A stretch of 32,252 nt of DNA from Oceanospirillaceae bacterium (GCA_003521845.1 DPHB01000053.1:1424-33675), one strand, 5' to 3'. Positions 23,719 to 32,252 are shown, counted from the stretch's first letter. A program made the numbers and translations. The notes: generated by a model not told the origin, from the sequence alone.

Positions 23719-25638
23719 TTAGCCCTGAAAGCGGCCTTTTTCTTCTACCGCGTTTTGCAGTAGTTCGGCATAAGCTTCAACGCTCATATTACCTAAATCT
23801 TCACCGCTACGTGTGCGTACGGTGACAGTCTTAGATTCCACTTCTTTGTCGCCAACGACAAGTAAGTACGGAACCTTCTGAATTGTATGCTCGCGAATTT
23901 TAAAGCCTACCTTTTCGTTTCTCAAGTCCGCAGCGACTCGGAAGCCCATTTTAGTCAATTTTTCTTCAATTTTCTGACAGAAAGGCGCTTGTTTGTCGGT
24001 AATATTCAAAATTGCGGCTTGTTTCGGCGCCAACCATGGCGGCATAGCGCCAGCAAAGTTTTCGATCAAAATACCCAAGAAGCGCTCAAAAGAACCCAAA
24101 GTTGCACGGTGCAACATAACTGGCGTTTCGCGCTCGCCGGCTTCGTTAACAAATTGCGCATCCAGACGGCCCGGCATAGAGAAGTCAACTTGCATGGTGC
24201 CACACTGCCATACACGACCCAAGCAGTCCTTTAAAGAGAACTCAATCTTCGGTCCGTAGAAGGCACCTTCACCTGGCAAAATATCGAATGGCAAGCCCTT
24301 AGCATTTAATGCTTCAGCCAAAGCAGCTTCGGCACGGTCCCAAACTTCATCGGAACCGACACGTTGCTCTGGGCGCGTGGACAACTTCAAGATGATACTT
24401 TCAAAACCAAAATCAGCGTAGACGGCATACAAGAAATCGATAAACTTGGCTACTTCATCCTGCATCTGATTTTCAGCACAGAAGATATGACCATCGTCTT
24501 GCGTAAAGCTACGCACACGCATAATGCCGTGCAAAGTACCAGAAGGTTCGTTACGGTGACACGAACCAAACTCAGCCATGCGCAACGGCAAGTCGCGGTA
24601 TGAACGCAAACCTTGGTTGAATATCTGAATATGACAAGGGCAGTTCATCGGTTTCACGGCGTAGTCACGGTTTTCTGAAGATGTGGTAAACATCATGTCA
24701 GAAAACTTGTCCCAGTGACCAGAACGTTCCCACAAAGAACGGTCTACAACCTGGGGGGTCTTAACTTCTACGTAACCATTGGCATGCTGCACGTCACGCA
24801 TATAACGTTCAACAACCTGATAAATAGTCCAGCCATTGGGGTGCCAAAACACCATACCCGGTGCTTCTTCTTGGGTATGGAACAAGTCTAGCTTTTTACC
24901 GATTTTACGGTGATCGCGCTTTTCTGCTTCTTCCAAACGATGTAAATACGCCTTTAGGTCTTTCTTGTCAGCCCAAGCAGTACCGTACACACGAGTCAAC
25001 ATTTCATTGTTGGAGTCGCCACGCCAATAGGCACCAGCAACCTTCATCAACTTAAAGGACTTGATATGGCCAGTAGATGGTACGTGTGGACCACGACATA
25101 GATCAGTAAATTCGCCTTGGTTGTAAAAAGACAAGTCTTCCTCACCAGGAATAGAATCAATGATTTGTACTTTGTAATCTTCACCCAGATCTTTAAAGAA
25201 GGCCACGGCATCGGCACGGCTCATAATAGAACGAGAAACAGGTTGATTCTGCTTCACTAGCTCTTTCATGCGCTTTTCAATAACGCTCAAATCTTCGGGT
25301 GTAAAAGGACGTTCGTAAGCAAAGTCATAGAAGAAACCGTCTTCGATAACAGGGCCTATAGTAACTTGTGCGCCAGGGAAGGAATCTTGTACAGCCTGAG
25401 CCATCAAGTGGGCACAAGAGTGACGAATCACATCAAGGCCTTCCTCATCACGACCGGTAACAATAGATAACTGGGTGTCTTCAGCCATCACATAACTAGT
25501 GTCCACTAGCTCGCCAGCCACTTTACCAGCCAAAGCGGCTTTCGCTAGACCAGGGCCAATATCAAAAGCCACGTCATGCACCGATACAGGCGCATCGAAA
25601 GCACGTTGACTACCGTCAGGAAGAGTAATAACAGGCAT
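23719..25638 (-). CDS. thrS: Threonine-tRNA ligase
   Basis: 639 residues, close to E. coli ThrS (642). N-terminal TGS domain (1-62), editing domain with the zinc-site-like HSCAHLMAQAVQ, and C-terminal TDLCRGPHVPSTGHIK. The class II catalytic core has RSGHWDKFSDMMF, MNCPCHIQIF and the motif 2 segment EFGSCHRNEPSGTLHGIMRV. The motif 3 region is LHRATLGSFERFLGILIENF, and a C-terminal anticodon-binding domain follows. AAGGA precedes the ATG. It heads the thrS-infC-rpmI-rplT cluster. Confidence 0.97.
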   Translation of the reverse strand: MPVITLPDGSQRAFDAPVSVHDVAFDIGPGLAKAALAGKVAGELVDTSYVMAEDTQLSIVTGRDEEGLDVIRHSCAHLMAQAVQDSFPGAQVTIGPVIEDGFFYDFAYERPFTPEDLSVIEKRMKELVKQNQPVSRSIMSRADAVAFFKDLGEDYKVQIIDSIPGEEDLSFYNQGEFTDLCRGPHVPSTGHIKSFKLMKVAGAYWRGDSNNEMLTRVYGTAWADKKDLKAYLHRLEEAEKRDHRKIGKKLDLFHTQEEAPGMVFWHPNGWTIYQVVERYMRDVQHANGYVEVKTPQVVDRSLWERSGHWDKFSDMMFTTSSENRDYAVKPMNCPCHIQIFNQGLRSYRDLPLRMAEFGSCHRNEPSGTLHGIMRVRSFTQDDGHIFCAENQMQDEVAKFIDFLYAVYADFGFESIILKLSTRPEQRVGSDEVWDRAEAALAEALNAKGLPFDILPGEGAFYGPKIEFSLKDCLGRVWQCGTMQVDFSMPGRLDAQFVNEAGERETPVMLHRATLGSFERFLGILIENFAGAMPPWLAPKQAAILNITDKQAPFCQKIEEKLTKMGFRVAADLRNEKVGFKIREHTIQKVPYLLVVGDKEVESKTVTVRTRSGEDLGNMSVEAYAELLQNAVEEKGRFQG

Positions 25639-25794
25639 GGAAATTCCTTGCTACAGTGGTGGCCCCTACCAAAGGCCACTTGGTATAGATACAGATTTTC
25701 GCGCTTAAGTCAGTGTAACAGCGCCAAAACCCAACAAATTCGGTGGCATATTCTACCCTTTCCACCCCAAAATCACAAGAACACCCCACCAACA

Positions 25795-26508
25795 CTAGTC
25801 TTCCTTATTTCGCCTTAGTTGCTGGCACATCAGTGCGGTGTGCCAGGCATGAATTTGCGCCGCCTGCTTGGCCCCGTTAGCATCACGTTTTAGTATTGCC
25901 GTATGAATATCACGATGCTGGTTTTCGACCGCTTCCATATTGCCAGCTTGTTCTAGCATACCCCCAGACAGGGCCGCGAAAATGGTGTTAAACATCTTGC
26001 TATACAGCAGCTGACTTAATGACACCACCCACAAGTTATGGCTTGCCTCTGCAATAAGCATATGAAAAGTTAAGTCCGCTTTGGCTCGCTCCAGCACAGG
26101 CAAGCTGGCCGCCCGCGCCAGCATACGCTGATACTCTTCATCAATTGCCGCCAACTCAACATCAGTAGCCCGCAGGCAAGCATAAAAGGCGGCCTCCCCT
26201 TCTAACACTTGACGCATTTCCAACACCGCTACCTGGGCCTGCGGATCGGTCATGGAAAGCTGGTTTAAGGGAGGCAAGAAACTCGCTTCAAACAAGTTAT
26301 TAACATAGCTGCCTGAACCATGCTGGGTGCGCAATACACCGCGTTCTTGCAGTAGCCCCAAAGCCTCGCGCAAGGTGGTACGCGCAACACCAAACTCAGC
26401 CATCAATCGCTGTTGCGCGGGCAACCTGTTTCCGGGCACCCACTCAGCGGCCAAAATTCGCTGCTCCAAAGCCTCAGCCAAGCACTGCACCTTATTACCA
26501 CTAGTCAT
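25795..26508 (-). CDS. lutR: GntR/FadR-family regulator, probable LutR (LldR-like)
   Basis: A 237-residue protein. The N-terminal GntR winged HTH (residues ~8-75: PAQQRLMAEFGVARTTLREA, then LQERGVLRTQHGSGSYV) is followed by an all-helical FCD domain (~95-225) with the metal/ligand His positions around LTFHMLIAEASHN. It is divergent from lutABC with a 106-base intergenic region, the usual place for the lactate-responsive regulator, so it probably represses the lut operon and is released by L-lactate. The name rests on context. Confidence 0.82.
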   Translation of the reverse strand: MTSGNKVQCLAEALEQRILAAEWVPGNRLPAQQRLMAEFGVARTTLREALGLLQERGVLRTQHGSGSYVNNLFEASFLPPLNQLSMTDPQAQVAVLEMRQVLEGEAAFYACLRATDVELAAIDEEYQRMLARAASLPVLERAKADLTFHMLIAEASHNLWVVSLSQLLYSKMFNTIFAALSGGMLEQAGNMEAVENQHRDIHTAILKRDANGAKQAAQIHAWHTALMCQQLRRNKED

Positions 26509-26526
26509 TATGTTTACATCTCACAA

Positions 26527-26556
26527 TTGGTCAGATGACTTTACTGCATTTATCTT
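26527..26556 (+). promoter_or_regulatory. Possible lutA promoter with a GntR-type half-site pair
   Basis: TTGGTC (26527-26532) with an 18-base spacer and TATCTT (26551-26556) is a weak sigma-70-like promoter. GGTCAGATGAC here contains GTC and GAC in mirrored positions, reminiscent of the GT..AC core of FadR-type operators. Both assignments are tentative. Confidence 0.3.
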
Positions 26557-26614
26557 CTCATGACTAGCCAAGCAACCAAGGGCACCGCATAATGCAACCA
26601 ACAAGGAGCCTATC

Positions 26615-27454
26615 ATGTCTGTTTCACCCTATTTACAAGCACCCACTACAGCACCAGTACAACCCAAGGTGGCCTTATTTATCACCTGTTTAGTCGACTC
26701 CATGCGCCCCAGCGTTGGCTTTGCCACTATCAAGCTGCTAGAAGCAGCAGGTTGCCAAGTAGAGGTACCCGACCTGCAAACCTGCTGCGGTCAACCGGCA
26801 TACAACTCCGGCGCCCAACAAGATACGCAAAAACTGGCTCTACAGAATATCAAAAAATTTGCCAACTACGATTATGTTGTCGCCCCATCTGGCTCCTGCA
26901 TAGGCATGCTGCACCAGTATCCAGATCTTTTTAAACAAGGCACTGACCAGCATCAAGCAGCAGAAAACCTAGCTTGCCGTGCGTGGGAAATCACTAGTTT
27001 CTTAACCGACGTCATGCAATTTCAACCAGCACCATCTCAGCAATCACTAAGTATCACCTACCACGATTCCTGTGCTGGTTTGCGCGAGCTAGGTATTCAG
27101 CAACAACCGCGCAAGCTATTAGCCAAGGTTGACGGCTTACAAATTAAGGAAATGGAAGAAGCGGATACCTGCTGTGGTTTTGGCGGCACCTTTTGCATCA
27201 AGTTTGCGGACATTTCCAACCGCATGGTAAGCAACAAAACCGCAAACGCAGAACAAACAGGCGTACAAATGCTGGTAGGCGGCGATCTTGGCTGCTTGAT
27301 GAACATGGCAGGCAAGTTAAAGCGCCAAGGTTCAGCTATGCAAACCCGTCACCTAGTAGAAATTTTGGCCAATATGCTCGACACACCAGCGATTGCCGAA
27401 GCCGCCAACACCGCCCTTAGGCCCGCCAATACAGACTTAGGCTACGAGGTATAA
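26615..27454 (+). CDS. lutA: LutA, cysteine-rich subunit of the L-lactate oxidation complex
   Basis: 279 residues with two CCG domains. The first has Cys57-Cys58 in DLQTCCGQPAYNSG; the second has Cys153 in YHDSCAGLRELG and Cys186-Cys187 in ADTCCGFGGTFC. These cysteine pairs bind Fe-S clusters in LutA and in heterodisulfide-reductase-like proteins. With LutB and LutC it oxidises L-lactate to pyruvate. AAGGAG lies before the ATG, and lutB starts 4 bases after the stop. A ~20-residue N-terminal extension precedes the usual VALFITCLVD start. Confidence 0.92.
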   Translation: MSVSPYLQAPTTAPVQPKVALFITCLVDSMRPSVGFATIKLLEAAGCQVEVPDLQTCCGQPAYNSGAQQDTQKLALQNIKKFANYDYVVAPSGSCIGMLHQYPDLFKQGTDQHQAAENLACRAWEITSFLTDVMQFQPAPSQQSLSITYHDSCAGLRELGIQQQPRKLLAKVDGLQIKEMEEADTCCGFGGTFCIKFADISNRMVSNKTANAEQTGVQMLVGGDLGCLMNMAGKLKRQGSAMQTRHLVEILANMLDTPAIAEAANTALRPANTDLGYEV

Positions 27455-27458
27455 AAAC

Positions 27459-28883
27459 ATGCAAATCACCAGCCCGAAGTTCAAAGACAACGCGCGTATT
27501 GCCTTGGCCGATGCCAATCTACAGCAGGCCCTAGGCAATCTAAAGGCCGGTTTTCCCGGCAAACGTGCCGCCGCTATTGACCGCTTACCGGAATTTGATG
27601 AACTACGCGATCAAGCCCAAGATATCAAAAACCAAGTAATCGAAAACCTGGATTTCTATCTCGAAACCTTTGAGAGCAAAGTACACGCAAACGGTGGCCA
27701 CGTACACTGGGCTAGCAGCAGCGAAGACGCCTGCCAAACCATCTTAGACATCTGCCAAGCCGTTGGTGCCCGCACCGTCACCAAAGGCAAATCCATGGTG
27801 ACCGAGGAAATTGGCCTTAACGATTTCTTACAAAAACACAGTGTCACGCCCGTAGAAACCGATCTTGGCGAGTACATTTTGCAACTGCGCGAAGACCACC
27901 CCAGCCATATCATCGCCCCAGCCATTCATCTCAATTTATCTGATGTGAGCGAAATTTTTGCCGAAAAGCATGGCACTGCTGCCAAGCACCAACCCGAAGA
28001 GCTTATGCAAGAAGCACGTGATGTGTTACGCGATCACTTTGTCGCCGCTGACGTAGGCATTACCGGCGCCAACTTTTACGTACCCGAAACCGGCAGTACC
28101 ATTATTGTTACTAACGAAGGTAACGGTGACCTTACGCAAACCCTACCTAAAGTACATATCGTAGTGACTAGCATTGAAAAATGCGTACCTACCTTGGAAG
28201 ACCTCAGCTTATTTATGCGCCTCTTGTCACGCTCTGCCACGGGACAAGAATGCACAGTTTACAATACCCTTTCTAGCGGCCCACGCCAGCCAGGTGATCA
28301 AGATGGCCCCGAGCAATTCCACGTGGTATTGGTGGATAACGGCCGTGCCGACATGGTAGGCGACGATTTACAAGACATGCTGCGCTGCATACGCTGCTCG
28401 GCTTGCATGAACCACTGCCCGGTATATAGCCAAATAGGTGGTCATGCTTATGGCTGGGTCTACCCCGGCCCCATGGGTTCGGTACTAACGCCCAAGATGA
28501 TTGGCATTCACGACGCTGGCCACCTACCCAATGCCTCCACCTTTTGTGGCAAATGCGAATCCGTATGCCCAGTACGTATACCGCTACCAAAACTGATGCG
28601 CTCATGGCGTACAAAGCAACACCAACTACAAGCCAGCCCGGCTATTGGCCGCATGGCCATTAGCAGCTGGGCCTGGTTAGCGCGTCATCCGCGCTTATAC
28701 AAACTGGGCAGCACTATCGCCATCAAACTACTCGCGGCCCTAGCAGGCAACAAGGGCCGCCTCAAGCGCCTACCAATAGGCCGCGGCTGGACCTTATGGC
28801 GAGATTTACCCGCTCCTGAAGGCAGTAGCTTTCAACAGCAATGGAAGCAACAGCAACAAACCAACCAAGGAGACAAGTCATGA
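27459..28883 (+). CDS. lutB: LutB, iron-sulfur subunit of the L-lactate oxidation complex
   Basis: 474 residues. An N-terminal LUD domain (~70-300, including GITGANFYVPETGSTIIVTN) is followed by a ferredoxin-like pair of 4Fe-4S sites. The first is Cys310/313/316 with Cys320 (RCIRCSACMNHCPVY) and the second Cys363/366/370 (FCGKCESVCPVRIP). A C-terminal basic extension ends near the lutC start. Domain order and length match LutB/YkgF. It is the middle gene of the operon and its stop overlaps the lutC start by ATGA. Confidence 0.94.
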   Translation: MQITSPKFKDNARIALADANLQQALGNLKAGFPGKRAAAIDRLPEFDELRDQAQDIKNQVIENLDFYLETFESKVHANGGHVHWASSSEDACQTILDICQAVGARTVTKGKSMVTEEIGLNDFLQKHSVTPVETDLGEYILQLREDHPSHIIAPAIHLNLSDVSEIFAEKHGTAAKHQPEELMQEARDVLRDHFVAADVGITGANFYVPETGSTIIVTNEGNGDLTQTLPKVHIVVTSIEKCVPTLEDLSLFMRLLSRSATGQECTVYNTLSSGPRQPGDQDGPEQFHVVLVDNGRADMVGDDLQDMLRCIRCSACMNHCPVYSQIGGHAYGWVYPGPMGSVLTPKMIGIHDAGHLPNASTFCGKCESVCPVRIPLPKLMRSWRTKQHQLQASPAIGRMAISSWAWLARHPRLYKLGSTIAIKLLAALAGNKGRLKRLPIGRGWTLWRDLPAPEGSSFQQQWKQQQQTNQGDKS

Positions 28884-29545
28884 GTCAGTCTTCACAGCAA
28901 AGCCGACACCAAATTCTTAGCCGCATCCGCAAAGGCTTAGGGCGCCATGCCTTATCGGTTGACAAGCAGCAAGCCCTGACGGCGGCCATGGCGCAGCCTA
29001 GCAGAAATCTGGTGCCCCAACGAGCGCAAGCCAGTGGCCCAGCTGCAATCGATATGTTTATCGCTATGGCGACAGAAGCGGCCGCTGAAATCATCCATCT
29101 CGATAAGCTTGCACAACTGCCAGAGCAACTCAAAAGCCTGCTACCAGAGCGGGATGCAAGGCCGCTGGTAATCGCTAGTGAAACACAGCTTACCAGCCTT
29201 GACTGGCAGGCTGCTGGCGTAGTAACGGCGCAGCGTGTAGCGCAAAAAGGCGACCTCATTAGCCTTACTAGCTGCATGACCGGTGTAGCAGAAACGGGCA
29301 CCTTAGTATTAAAGTCGGGAGCAAGCTCACCCACCACGCTCAACCTGCTGCCAGATATTCACTGTGTCGTGCTCTTTAAAGACCAAATTATCGGTGGTTA
29401 CGAGGATGCATGGGATCTGGTACGCCAAGAAAAACTCCCCCGTACGGTGAATTTCATTACCGGCCCATCACGTAGCGCCGACATTGAACAGAAGCTACAA
29501 ATGGGGGCACATGGGCCAAAAAGACTAATCATTTATCTAATTTAG
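28880..29545 (+). CDS. lutC: LutC, LUD-domain subunit of the L-lactate oxidation complex
   Basis: 221 residues of LUD/YkgG type. The N-terminal helix HQILSRIRKGLG is followed by the domain with SLTSCMTGVAETGTLVLKSG, TLNLLPDIHCVVL and a C-terminal FITGPSRSADIEQKLQMGAH. An earlier ATG in frame (28841) is open, but 28880 is preferred: AAGGAGA lies just upstream and the ATG overlaps the lutB stop, giving translational coupling. It is the last gene of the operon; no classic terminator follows. Confidence 0.93.
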   Translation: MSQSSQQSRHQILSRIRKGLGRHALSVDKQQALTAAMAQPSRNLVPQRAQASGPAAIDMFIAMATEAAAEIIHLDKLAQLPEQLKSLLPERDARPLVIASETQLTSLDWQAAGVVTAQRVAQKGDLISLTSCMTGVAETGTLVLKSGASSPTTLNLLPDIHCVVLFKDQIIGGYEDAWDLVRQEKLPRTVNFITGPSRSADIEQKLQMGAHGPKRLIIYLI

Positions 29546-29658
29546 TTGCACAAAGTCATCATTTAGCACTATTATCATATCTACCATTTTACAAAATAGA
29601 CATTAGTGCTAAAGACCATCAAAAAGAATGGCCACCATTGTTGTTAAGCTCGCTTAAC
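29546..29658 (+). promoter_or_regulatory. Promoter and two inverted repeats upstream of the small ORF/EAL operon
   Basis: TTGCAC (29546-29551), 18-base spacer and TATTAT (29570-29575) form a plausible promoter. A perfect 10-base inverted repeat TTTAGCACTA (29562-29571) / TAGTGCTAAA (29604-29613) overlaps the -10 and encloses a smaller ATTTT-AC-AAAAT. A second repeat GTTAAGC-TC-GCTTAAC (29643-29658) lies about ten bases before the Shine-Dalgarno sequence. The first suits an operator; the second could also be an mRNA hairpin affecting translation. Confidence 0.5.
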
Positions 29659-29681
29659 TATTAAACCAAGGAGGCCTTGTT

Positions 29682-29816
29682 ATGGACAAGCAAGCAGGAT
29701 TACTCAAGTGCTTGGACATTATCAACCTCACACTGGATGCTGCCGACACAGTAGACATTGAAACCATCTGGCCACTAGCGCCTAAGGCAAATGTGGCCAG
29801 CAGGATAGCTGTATGA
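29682..29816 (+). CDS. Small 44-residue protein, translationally coupled to the EAL gene
   Basis: ATG at 29682 with a very strong ribosome-binding site (AAGGAGG about 8 bases upstream). The stop TGA overlaps the next ATG (ATGA). The product starts MDKQAGLLKCLDIINLTLDA and ends ANVASRIAV; it is acidic to neutral with one Cys, and amphipathic in the first half. I do not recognise a family. The strong ribosome-binding site and the overlap argue that it is translated, either as a functional peptide or as a leader that couples and sets the level of EAL protein synthesis. Confidence 0.6.
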   Translation: MDKQAGLLKCLDIINLTLDAADTVDIETIWPLAPKANVASRIAV

Positions 29817-30691
29817 ACGCTAGGTGCACAATACGCAGTGACTGCTTCCAGCTCCCTAAAACCGGGCATTCGTCTACCACTTGGCAGCCCAAATGTTTAA
29901 GCAATGAAAAGGCCAGTGTAGCAATTACCAGACCCAGCAAAAGCACGCTTTTGCAAGCAGTGCGCCATGCACAATTAGGCTTCTATCTACAGCCTATAAT
30001 GCATCTTGAAAGTGGCGCAATTTGCGATTTTGAGGCACTTATTCGTTGGCCGCACAAAGGCGTTGTACTGTCGCCTAATGTATTCGTTGAGCAAGCATTG
30101 CAGAGACCCATAAATAGACTGTTTCAAGCTCTGTGCAACAAGCAGTTGGTGGCAATATTCACCCGCATGCAAACACACTACTCTAACTGCTACCTAACCA
30201 TGAATGCCCCTGCGCATTTCTTTTACTCAAAAAGCAGTGTCATGAGTTTTATAAAGCTAATGCAAAGGCATCAAGTAAGCACCAATCGACTGGTTATCGA
30301 ATTACTTGAATCAGACCCGATACTAAACCATGCCAATGTTATCAATAATATTGAAATGCTGCGCAAACTAGGCATAAGAATCGCCTTAGATGATTTCGGC
30401 AAAGAACATTCCAACATGGATCGCATGAAAGACTTTCCCGTTGACATTGTGAAGATAGACCGCTGCTTTGCCGAAAACTTGGCACAGGACCGTCGTAGCC
30501 AGGCAATAATAAAAGCCATTATTGCAATGGGTAAATCGCTGCATTTCTCGGTAGTAGCCGAAGGGGCCGAAACCGCCCAACAAGTTGGCATTTTAAAACA
30601 ACTCGGCATCACCCACTGCCAAGGCTATTATTTAGGTAGGCCTCAGCCAAGCGAATACTGGTTGGCAAAACCACAAGTGCAATTTAATTGA
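29813..30691 (+). CDS. EAL-domain cyclic-di-GMP phosphodiesterase
   Basis: 292 residues. About 45 N-terminal residues without a recognised domain precede a single EAL domain. The metal and substrate residues are in place: Glu74 (FEALIRW), Asn131, Glu163 (IELLES), Asp193-Asp194 (LDDFG), Lys214 (VKID), Glu250 (AEGAET) and Gln270 (CQGYY). The loop after DDFG reads KEHSNM instead of the usual TGYSSL, which may alter dimer-linked activation. There is no GGDEF, PAS or membrane span, so it is probably a cytoplasmic c-di-GMP-degrading enzyme or a binding effector. It starts within the stop of the 44-residue gene and has no ribosome-binding site of its own of note. Confidence 0.85.
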   Translation: MNARCTIRSDCFQLPKTGHSSTTWQPKCLSNEKASVAITRPSKSTLLQAVRHAQLGFYLQPIMHLESGAICDFEALIRWPHKGVVLSPNVFVEQALQRPINRLFQALCNKQLVAIFTRMQTHYSNCYLTMNAPAHFFYSKSSVMSFIKLMQRHQVSTNRLVIELLESDPILNHANVINNIEMLRKLGIRIALDDFGKEHSNMDRMKDFPVDIVKIDRCFAENLAQDRRSQAIIKAIIAMGKSLHFSVVAEGAETAQQVGILKQLGITHCQGYYLGRPQPSEYWLAKPQVQFN

Positions 30692-30713
30692 AGGCCGGCA
30701 CAAGCATGAAGAA

Positions 30714-32252
30714 CTATAACAATTGCAACTGCTTATCCATAATGCGCCCATAGCTGTCGCCCAATAGTGGTAATAGGCCATCTACTATGGGCTCAATTTG
30801 GCGGTCAATATAATGTTCATAGTCCAAGGGCTGGTCACATAGATCCACTACCTGTGGCCCGGCAACCGTAATCACATACTCCACCCAGCCACCATTTTTA
30901 TAACGGCTGGGTAATGCCTGTTCGGCAAAATAGCTTTCGGCCTTGTTAGCTGCCTGTACATGGGGCGGAATATTTTTCTGATATTCTCCTAATGGTCGCC
31001 GTATACGCTTACGAAACACCAACTTATCATCCTTTAAGCCCGCCGCAACATCAGCCACCAACCCCTTAATTAGAGCATCATAAGGCTGGCCGGCAAACAC
31101 CAGGTCATAGAGTTCCTGTTGTAATTCTCTAGCCAATAGCGTCCAATCGGTACGCACGCTCTCTAAGCCCTTGAACATCATTGTCAGTGAGCCATCAGCT
31201 TGCACCACCTGCCCGGCATAGCGCTTTTTACTACCCACTTCTAAGCCGCGAATGGTGGGCATAACAAAGCGCTTAAACAGTGTTTCAAACTCCAGTTCCA
31301 AATAACTAGTCAGACCATACTCATGTTGCAAATGCTGCTGCCACCAAGCATTCAGTTGAGTGGCCAATCTATAGCCCACAACTTGAGCATCTTCGGTGCC
31401 CATCTTAGCGCTGCCCAACCAAACAAAAACCGAGTCAGTATCACCATAGATCACCTGATAGCCTTGCTGCTCAATGAGCACCTTGGTTTGTTTCAGAATG
31501 GCATGCCCACGCTGGGTTATACTAGACGCCAACCGCTGATCATAAAAGCGACATTGATTTGAACCCAGTACGCCATAACAAGAATTCATAACGATCTTGA
31601 TCGACGTCGACAGCGGCGTATTGTTTTGTTGTTTGGCGGCATCTCGTGCTTGCCATAAGGTGCTTATGATTTCTGGCAAGATAGCCCCTTGGCGGCTAAA
31701 CCTAGCCCCCTTAAAGCCTTCTATGCCATCGTCTTGTTGGGCACCTGTTATCAACCCCAAAGGGTCAATTTTAAAGCTGCGAATGATACTGGGGTATAGG
31801 CTCTTAAAATCCAGAATCAATACATGGTCATAAACCCCTGGCAGAGAATCCATAACAAAGCCACCCGGGCTATCACCCGCCAAACCTGAGGCAAACGCCG
31901 GTGCCACCCAGCCGGCACGGTGTAAACGCGGCAAATACAAATGGTCAAAAGCCTGCGCCGAACCACCAATGCGATCCATAGGCAAACCCGTTAACTGGCT
32001 ACGTGCGATAACGAAATTTAGCAGGTCTGCAGTATCAAAAATATCCCACACTAGCCGGCAATCTTCAAGGTTATAAGCCACCAGGTTAGCCGGTTCTTGT
32101 GCATACATACGCTGAATTTCAGCCCCGCGCTCATGGGGCTTGGTGATGTCTTTACCACGGCCCAACAACTGTTGCGCGACCTTCTCCAAGGCGAAGGATT
32201 CAAACTGCCAAGTGGCAGCGCGCATCACTTCAATACCGTCCAGAGCTATTCT
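30714..32252 (-). CDS. polB: DNA polymerase II (family B), partial
   Basis: The C-terminal ~512 residues; the reading frame stays open to the right edge of the window, so the N-terminal exonuclease part is outside. Visible: the end of the 3'-5' exonuclease region (YNLEDCRLVWDIFD), polymerase motif A DFKSLYPSIIRSF, motif B KIVMNSCYGVLGS, motif C YGDTDSVFVWLG and KKRYAGQV. The sequence order and GLPMDRIGGSAQAFDHLYLP match PolB of E. coli, an SOS-associated repair and translesion polymerase. It converges with the EAL gene, 22 bases apart. Confidence 0.93.
   Translation of the reverse strand, partial: RIALDGIEVMRAATWQFESFALEKVAQQLLGRGKDITKPHERGAEIQRMYAQEPANLVAYNLEDCRLVWDIFDTADLLNFVIARSQLTGLPMDRIGGSAQAFDHLYLPRLHRAGWVAPAFASGLAGDSPGGFVMDSLPGVYDHVLILDFKSLYPSIIRSFKIDPLGLITGAQQDDGIEGFKGARFSRQGAILPEIISTLWQARDAAKQQNNTPLSTSIKIVMNSCYGVLGSNQCRFYDQRLASSITQRGHAILKQTKVLIEQQGYQVIYGDTDSVFVWLGSAKMGTEDAQVVGYRLATQLNAWWQQHLQHEYGLTSYLELEFETLFKRFVMPTIRGLEVGSKKRYAGQVVQADGSLTMMFKGLESVRTDWTLLARELQQELYDLVFAGQPYDALIKGLVADVAAGLKDDKLVFRKRIRRPLGEYQKNIPPHVQAANKAESYFAEQALPSRYKNGGWVEYVITVAGPQVVDLCDQPLDYEHYIDRQIEPIVDGLLPLLGDSYGRIMDKQLQLL

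Noticed and set aside
1..32252. CRISPR array, rRNA operon, intact insertion sequence or prophage genes
   Set aside because: No regularly spaced direct repeats, rRNA-like sequence, transposase or phage structural genes were seen anywhere in the window.

Overview
This window looks like chromosome from a free-living, probably marine, gammaproteobacterium. The order thrS-infC-rpmI-rplT-pheS-pheT-ihfA, a DNA polymerase II gene, lutRABC, a qmcA/nfeD pair and an abundance of TRAP/SLC13-type organic-acid transport all fit that class. Placement below class (for example Cellvibrionales/Spongiibacteraceae-like) is only an impression. Most of the sequence is ordinary metabolic and housekeeping DNA. The accessory-looking parts are the non-coding repeat element near 5.8-6.1 kb and the toxin-antitoxin area at 11.5-13.5 kb.

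Layout. 1-5.7 kb is a catabolic/regulatory block: a partial fused TRAP permease with an overlapping MarR regulator, a divergent YtcJ-like amidohydrolase, an XRE-type regulator, a divergent type I L-asparaginase, and a stand-alone AraC/GlxA-type HTH protein. 5.75-6.1 kb is non-coding and packed with nested inverted repeats. 6.1-8.0 kb holds a PhyH-family dioxygenase divergent from a LysR regulator. 8.1-9.5 kb is a stomatin-like protein plus its NfeD partner, followed by a VOC-fold protein. 10.0-11.3 kb is an adenine deaminase gene on the minus strand, preceded by a clear purine riboswitch whose specificity base predicts adenine, with a promoter and a plausible anti-terminator/terminator switch. 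11.5-12.95 kb is an AbiE type IV toxin-antitoxin pair in which the toxin reading frame is broken by an in-frame TAG. Next to it lies the C-terminal scrap of a HigA-like antitoxin.

13.5-18.3 kb: an SLC13 permease with two RCK_C domains, tRNA-Pro(GGG), and a membrane-anchored penicillin-acylase-family Ntn hydrolase. 18.4-25.6 kb (minus strand): the translation cluster thrS, infC (AUU start), rpmI, rplT, a strong terminator/attenuator, pheS, pheT and ihfA. 25.8-29.5 kb: the GntR regulator LutR divergent from lutABC for L-lactate oxidation. 29.5-30.7 kb: a two-gene unit of a 44-residue peptide overlapping an EAL phosphodiesterase, with two perfect inverted repeats in its upstream region. 30.7 kb to the end: the C-terminal two thirds of DNA polymerase II.

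The best candidates for a second look are the adenine riboswitch/adenine deaminase unit, the amber-interrupted AbiEii toxin, the nested inverted-repeat element, and the small-ORF/EAL operon with its palindromic leader.
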